From Penium margaritaceum (taxonomy: Eukaryota; Streptophyta; Zygnematophyceae; Desmidiales; Peniaceae), in NCBI GenBank assembly GCA_023375785.1, contig SZWC01000093.1, positions 214,225 through 278,224 of the forward strand: a DNA stretch of 64,000 bases. Direction: 5' to 3'. Below, piece by piece: positions 59,308-64,000 of the stretch; positions within the stretch are counted from its first letter, which is position 1, and every line of letters starts with the position of its first letter. The notes beneath the pieces are model-generated. The model was not told the origin of the DNA and did no database searches. It worked only from the letters and a program-made list of their open reading frames with translations. Made by a program: the position numbers and the translations under genes.

Positions 59308-61250
59308 GGCTCGTCGCTGACCCACCAGCGTCATCCACGGATAGCAGTGACTCTCCGGACGATCATGCACCGTATCGGATAGGTGTGCATGCTCACATCG
59401 CGCATTACATGCAAGCGACGGCGGGAACTTCGGAAGACATCATTCTCCTAGGGGAACGCATCTCCAGACGATCGATGGGGATTCGAGGTGACCCTCCTAC
59501 TCGTCAACGCGATCTGGAGCCTGACATGCCCCTCGCCCTCCGACGACCACGGCAGCACGCCCATCCCGCCCGGCCACCCCGAACCGTCCGGGCACCATCT
59601 CGTGGACCCCGGCGGCAAACCTCTAATTATTCTTCACGCGGTTCACGCCGTTTACACAGCCGACGATCCACGACGGAGACAGACACAGCCTTGGACGACC
59701 TGGGACACACTTCTTACGAGACTGCTACAGAAGAACTATGACAGACAAACACCACCAATGCCATGCCAGAAATGACCAACCCTGCCTGGGCACGATATGA
59801 ATACAAACTCGCTGAAAGAACGGTGCACGCGGGTGCTGGCCCTGCGTTGGAAGCTCACGCGCTGGCAGCTTTTCTCACCAGGGCCGAGGCGGCAGATATT
59901 TTCACAGACTTGTGCATGGACGACCCCTGCCCGGCACCCCCACCTTCACCGGCGGTACCTGACCCCACGTCGGCAAAACACTATGGCAAGCATTCGCCCA
60001 CCATATCACCCAGAATCGAGCATGGGCGGGAAGAGTGGATAGGTTATGGGAGCAACACACAACATAGCTGAGGCCGTACGGGGACCATGTGCGCAGTTCT
60101 GCTACTAACCTGGCGCAAGTTAGGACTGCCCTCTCTACGTGCGAATCTGCCTGCATCGACAGCCAACAGTGTGTCCATCAGCAAGAAATACAAATAGCAA
60201 CTATCCAAGCAAGGCTTCGGGAGGTGCGACGCCTGCAAGATGCGTGGAACAAGGCCGCTGATAGAGGGGATGACCCGCCCGCAGTTGAACGACAACCTCT
60301 AATTGACCAACGCATAGAAGTTGGGTGAACCCTCTGGGTGACGCGTGCAGAGGTTATTTGTTTCACTTCAGGACTGCAACAGCTCGAGGCATAGCTTTCC
60401 GATATGCGGCAGCTACGGAGTGAGTGCGAGGAGGAGTAGGCAGCCGTCCGTGCAAGATTTTGCAGGACATGACACAGCACAGGCGAGGGTTCTGGCCCTC
60501 CGAGAGGACGTCTCCTAGCAATACCGTGCCATCTGCATGCTGATTGACCAGGCCAAGCAACTCATCGATGAGCGTGAACGGTGCCTGCAACAACAGTTAA
60601 TCGGGGATGTAACTCGTGCAGTCATCACCGATGCCATGCACAGGTTGGAGAATGAGTTGGAAGAACACCTCGCAGAGCTGCGGCACCTCTACCCACTGGA
60701 CTTTTATACCGCCGTCTGCCCGGCAGCTTTCCGCTACTTCTTGCACTTGACCATGACCCCCGACCACACAGAACGCATCCAGCCCGGCCTTCTTCCATTC
60801 CTGACGACAAGCTTCAATCTTCACCATCACGACTTCTTAGGCTTCCTTTACCCCCTCGATCTCTCTCTTGGCCGGGAGTACGCGCTTCAGCGACAGGGAC
60901 TTGGTTCCCCCTCCTCAGGTTCCAAGGACCTGCACCAACCCGCCATCCTCTCTCGGAAGCGCCCCCCCGCATCACGAGCGACGCCGCCTCCGGTGGATGA
61001 TCCACCGGCCATCCCCAAGCCGCCGCCTACAGGAGCCCACCCCGCAAGAAGCCAGCACGCCAGCCGCTGATGTTGGACCTGCCGTGCCCCTAGCCACCGT
61101 GCGGCGTACCTCATCCCGTATTCGGCATCCCGCTACAACAATTTCCACGGGCACAGCAGACCCAGCCGTCACGCGGAGTTTCTCTACACGCACACGGACC
61201 GATGCCCTCCTGCCTGGGGCGGGTGAGGAGCATCATCAGGCTGAGTCTTC
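59304..61250 (+). pseudogene. Unrecognised module between protease-like region 2 and integrase
   Basis: About 2 kb of plus-strand fragments with no family match. In order: a Ser/Asp-rich then Arg/Pro/His-rich basic segment (59,304-59,741), a short acidic segment (59,763-60,071), a coiled-coil-like segment with heptad-style spacing (60,089-60,328, IQARLREVRRLQDAW), another with LENELEEHLAELRHLYPL (60,537-60,720), and a Pro-rich tail. Coiled coil plus basic region recalls structural or nucleic-acid-binding proteins, but no function is claimed. Typical gypsy Pol has nothing of this size here. Confidence 0.5.
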
Positions 61251-61559
61251 ATGTGGAGCACCTCTACCACCAGAATCCTTTGAGGAACTGCAACATCGCC
61301 TCTTGGTACTGGCACCAGGAGGCAACCTGGAGCACTGGCAACAGGAGCCACCGATCAAAACATACGAGTGGTCTGATTGGGCACGAGCCCAAATCCTGTA
61401 TGGTGGCCGCACAATGGTGGAAGTTTACCCGGATGCCCACGTTTGCTCCGATGCCAAGGCCACACTCGACAAGTATGTGTGGCTACATGGACGGCTCTGG
61501 CGACGTGAGGACGACGCATACCCACTGTGCTGGTGTACACCGGTGACCTTGCGGGACAA

Positions 61560-62120
61560 GCTGATCATGTAAGAGCATGAACGCATGCACGTACGATCCG
61601 CCATCATATATGAGACTCTCGTCCCTCAAGTCTACTGGGTGGGATTAAAGAAGCAGATTGGAGAGGTCATTGCCACGTGTGGAACCTGCATCCGCCATCA
61701 CCCTTGCTAACGAATCCACCAGCCCCGCTTAATGTATGCCCGTCTCGGCGCACCTATGGAAGAAGTTATCATTGACTTCCATGGCCCGCTTCGTACCATC
61801 CAACGCAAAAACGTACACTGGATCCTCGGCATCGACCACATGAACAAGTGGGTCATGGCTCGGGCTGTCCCCAAGGCCGACGCAGCACATGCTGCAGCGT
61901 TCCTGAAGGAGGAGGTCACTCACAGGGGAGGTGCGTGCAAGATCATCCAGTGTGACAATGGGTCGAACTTCGCCGGCCCATTCGAGGAGGTGGCGGCCTA
62001 TTTCAACATCCAGATTGACAATGGGGCACCACATCGGCCACAAACACAATGTCAGGTTGAACGTATGCACGGGGCCATCACCCAGACCATCCGGAAGTTA
62101 TCAGATGACAATGCGTAATG
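61560..62120 (+). pseudogene. Integrase of the Ty3/gypsy fossil (zinc-binding and catalytic core)
   Basis: A zinc-binding HHCC-type segment (61,570-61,710, ending ATCGTCIRHHPC) precedes the rve-type core. The core is recognised by EVIIDFHGPL, IDHMNKWVMARAV, IIQCDNGSNFAGP and QCQVERMHGAI, which supply the D, D and E positions of the family. The core (61,732-62,118) is well conserved. Confidence 0.9.
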
Positions 62121-62304
62121 GGATGAGCAGCTGGAGGACATCGTCTACGAATACAACATCACATCTCACTCTTCTACCAGCTTCTCACCCTACATGCTGC
62201 GTCACGGCCAATAACATTGGACCATGGCTACGCTGCCGCTCATGCCTGACGCGCCGGTGCCACCACAGAAGGAGGGTTCGACAGTGGCCGACGAAGTTTA
62301 ATTC

Positions 62305-62643
62305 ATGAAACAGCGGGGTGCTTGGCTCCAATGGTGCCTCCAAGAGGCCCGCACTCAGGGGTCTGTCGCAGCACAGCGTGGGGTGGACCTTGTCAATGCC
62401 GGTCTCATGCTCGATGACTTCCAGGTCGGTGATGGCGTGCGGCCGAAACGGGAAGAGGTGGGTAAGGCACGGCACAATGAAGCAACGCTCCTTGACCAAT
62501 GTTACCAGGTATGGGCCGTCGATGGAGTATATGTGTGCCTCGAGGGCCGCCACACTTCCAATCTTATGGCGCACCGGGATCGACTTGAGAAGCTCCCTAC
62601 CCGGCGGATGAGGACCACTAAGGGGGCGCCATCAGGGATGTGA
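62305..62643 (+). pseudogene. Integrase C-terminal region of the Ty3/gypsy fossil
   Basis: The segment includes RVDLVN-type residues, then a small beta-barrel-like part (CYQVWAVDGVYVCLEG) ending in AHRDRLEKLP. This is the place and general form of the post-core DNA-binding domain in Ty3/gypsy integrases. No chromodomain is seen. Confidence 0.55.
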
Positions 62644-62946
62644 ACACAAGTCCAGCGACAATCGCCTTCCCGCGTGGCCATCCCAGACGAAGTGTCTGAG
62701 GCTCCAAGGCAGCCAGCGCCGGGCTCAAAGCAGGCACACCCGAGCCTCAGAGCAACACCCGATGCAACAACGACAGCCACACGACGAAAGCGGGTGCAGC
62801 GGCCACATCCTGGAACTATCCCACAAACGACGAATGATCAACCTACATGGACGGCAGCAGACGCTCAACGTAGTCTTCATTCACTAATGTCGGTTGTGAT
62901 GTCTTCGGGAATGCGGCCCGGAAAACCCCAGCAGCAGCAAGAATGG

Positions 62947-63920
62947 GAGGTGCTACCACATGCGGCAGCTGCACCTGGCGCGGCGCCCGAGCCGCCAGCG
63001 CCACTAGCAGCAGCAGCAGACCAGCAGGCACAGGAGGTGCTGCCACCTGTGGCAGCTGCACCCGGCGCGACATCCAAGCCGCCAGCGCCAGCAGCAGCAA
63101 CAGCACAGCAGCAGGAACAGGAGGTGCTGCCACCTACGGCAGCTACACCCGGCGTGGCACCCGAGCCGCCTGCGCCACCAGCAGCAGCAGCAGACCAGCC
63201 GGCACAGGCGGTGCTGCCACCTGCGGCAGGTACACCCAGCGCGGCACCCAAGCCGCCAGCGCCACCAGCAGCAGCAGCAGACCAGCGGGCATAGGAGGTG
63301 CTGCCACCTGCGGCAGCTGCGCCCGGCGCGGCACCCAAGCCGCGAGCGCCAGAGCAGCAGTAGCAGAGCAGCGGACACAGGAGGTGCTGCCACCTGTAGC
63401 AACTACACCAAGCGCGGCACCTGAACCGCCAGCACCACTAGCAGCAGCAGCAAGGCAGCGGTCACAAGAGGTTGTGCCACCTACGGCAGTTGTACCCGAC
63501 GTGGCGCCTGAGCCGCCAGCGCCACCCGCAGCAGCAGCAAACCAACGGGCACATGAGGTGCTGCCACCTGCGACAGCTGCACCCGGTGCGGCACCCAAGC
63601 CGCCAGCGCCACCAGCAGCAGCAGCAGACCAGCGGGCACATGAGGTACTGCCACCTGCGGTTGTTGCACCCGGCGCGGCACCCAAGCCGCCAGCGCCAGC
63701 GGCAGCAGCAACAGAGCAACGGACACACGAGGTGTTGCCACCTGTGGCGGCTGCATGCGGCGCGACACCCAAGCCACCAGCACCATCAGTACCAGCAGCA
63801 AAGCAGCGGGCACAGGAGGTGTTGCCACCTCCGGCAGCTGCACCCGGAGCGGCGCCCGAAACACCAGCGCCACCAGCAGCAGCAGTAGAGTAGCGGGCAC
63901 AGGAGGTGCTACCACCTGCG
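62947..63920 (+). repeat. 87-bp tandem repeat encoding a 29-residue Ala/Pro-rich unit
   Basis: The anchor GAGGTGCTGCCACC or a close variant recurs at 62,947, 63,034, 63,121, 63,208 and on to 63,903, a period of 87 bp (29 codons) over about 11 units. The translated unit has the form EVLPPVAAAPGAAPKPPAP, then an Ala run, then DQRAQ. A period that is a multiple of three and a conserved peptide suggest expansion under coding constraint, as a C-terminal extension of the gypsy polyprotein or a separate downstream frame. Confidence 0.85.
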
Positions 63921-63931
63921 CCAGCTGCACC

Positions 63932-64000
63932 TTGGTTTCTGTGATCCTGCTTTGGTTTATCCAGCTTTGTTTCCGTTAACCCGGCATTGGTTTCTGTGAC
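63932..64000 (+). repeat. Start of a further short tandem repeat at the window edge
   Basis: TTGGTTTCTGTGA occurs at 63,932-63,944 and 63,987-63,999, with two looser copies (TTTGGTTTATCC, TTTGTTTCCGTTAACC) between them, giving a sub-period of roughly 18 bp. The array runs off the window. Confidence 0.55.

Larger units (their letters stand above)
52970..64000 (+). mobile_element. Ty3/gypsy LTR retrotransposon, decayed, truncated by the window
   Basis: Parts in order: acidic Gag N-terminus, capsid-like region, zinc knuckle, retropepsin-like region, RT, RNase H, second retropepsin-like region, an unrecognised module, integrase, and an Ala/Pro-rich repeat. RT before integrase with a Ty3-type RNase H places it in Ty3/gypsy (Metaviridae-like). 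It is broken, with clearly more than ten interruptions overall, although the RT and RNase H part keeps a long open stretch. No 5' LTR is visible: the left side abuts the decamer array. Any 3' LTR lies beyond the window. Its age cannot be estimated from LTRs; the number of breaks suggests it is old. Confidence 0.92.

Noticed and set aside
61732-62643. Chromodomain after integrase (chromovirus assignment)
   Set aside because: The post-integrase region shows a small barrel-like end but no aromatic cage pattern, and an Ala/Pro repeat follows instead.

Overview
The window is eukaryotic repeat-rich chromatin with no convincing host gene. It reads like a centromeric, pericentromeric or other heterochromatic block: about 16 kb of ~190-bp satellite DNA, 27 kb of a 10-bp minisatellite, two related non-autonomous LTR retrotransposons, a tRNA-derived retroposon, and a decayed Ty3/gypsy element. 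A primer-binding site matching plant initiator tRNA-Met, together with the LTR style, makes the green lineage the likeliest source. That is inference; the species cannot be read from the sequence.

Layout. 1-730: unrecognised non-satellite DNA with a strong hairpin near its left edge. 731-11,055: satellite family A, forward. 11,056-14,742: LTR element 1, which has a clear 3' LTR but no recognisable 5' LTR. 14,743-15,057: satellite A, reverse. 15,058-18,765: LTR element 2, structurally complete (610-bp LTRs, PBS, PPT, 5-bp target duplication) but without recognisable gag or pol. 18,771-20,995: satellite A, reverse. 21,000-26,054: satellite family B, a diverged relative of A with a five-monomer higher-order repeat of ~955 bp, interrupted by a tRNA-derived retroposon present in two copies. 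26,055-47,323: decamer GTGTAAGTGC array. 47,324-52,969: the same decamer in the opposite orientation, joined at a 16-bp perfect palindrome. 52,970-64,000: Ty3/gypsy fossil (gag, protease, RT, RNase H, a second protease-like domain, an unrecognised coiled-coil-bearing module, integrase), ending in a 29-residue Ala/Pro-rich tandem repeat.

The parts that most deserve attention are: (1) the decamer array, whose 10-bp period puts a TA step and a GC step half a helical turn apart, repeats the splice-donor hexamer GTAAGT about 2,700 times, shows CpG-decay-like variants, and contains a freshly homogenised 30-bp sub-array; (2) alpha-satellite-like higher-order organisation of ~190-bp monomers; (3) two strand-switch points, one per repeat class; (4) two sister non-autonomous LTR elements with the same leader but different unrecognised 3' ORFs; (5) a Ty3/gypsy lineage with two retropepsin-like domains and an extra module between RNase H and integrase.

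Long open frames across the satellites and decamer array are by-products of repeat units that lack stops, and are not treated as genes. Counts and alignments were done by eye and are approximate.
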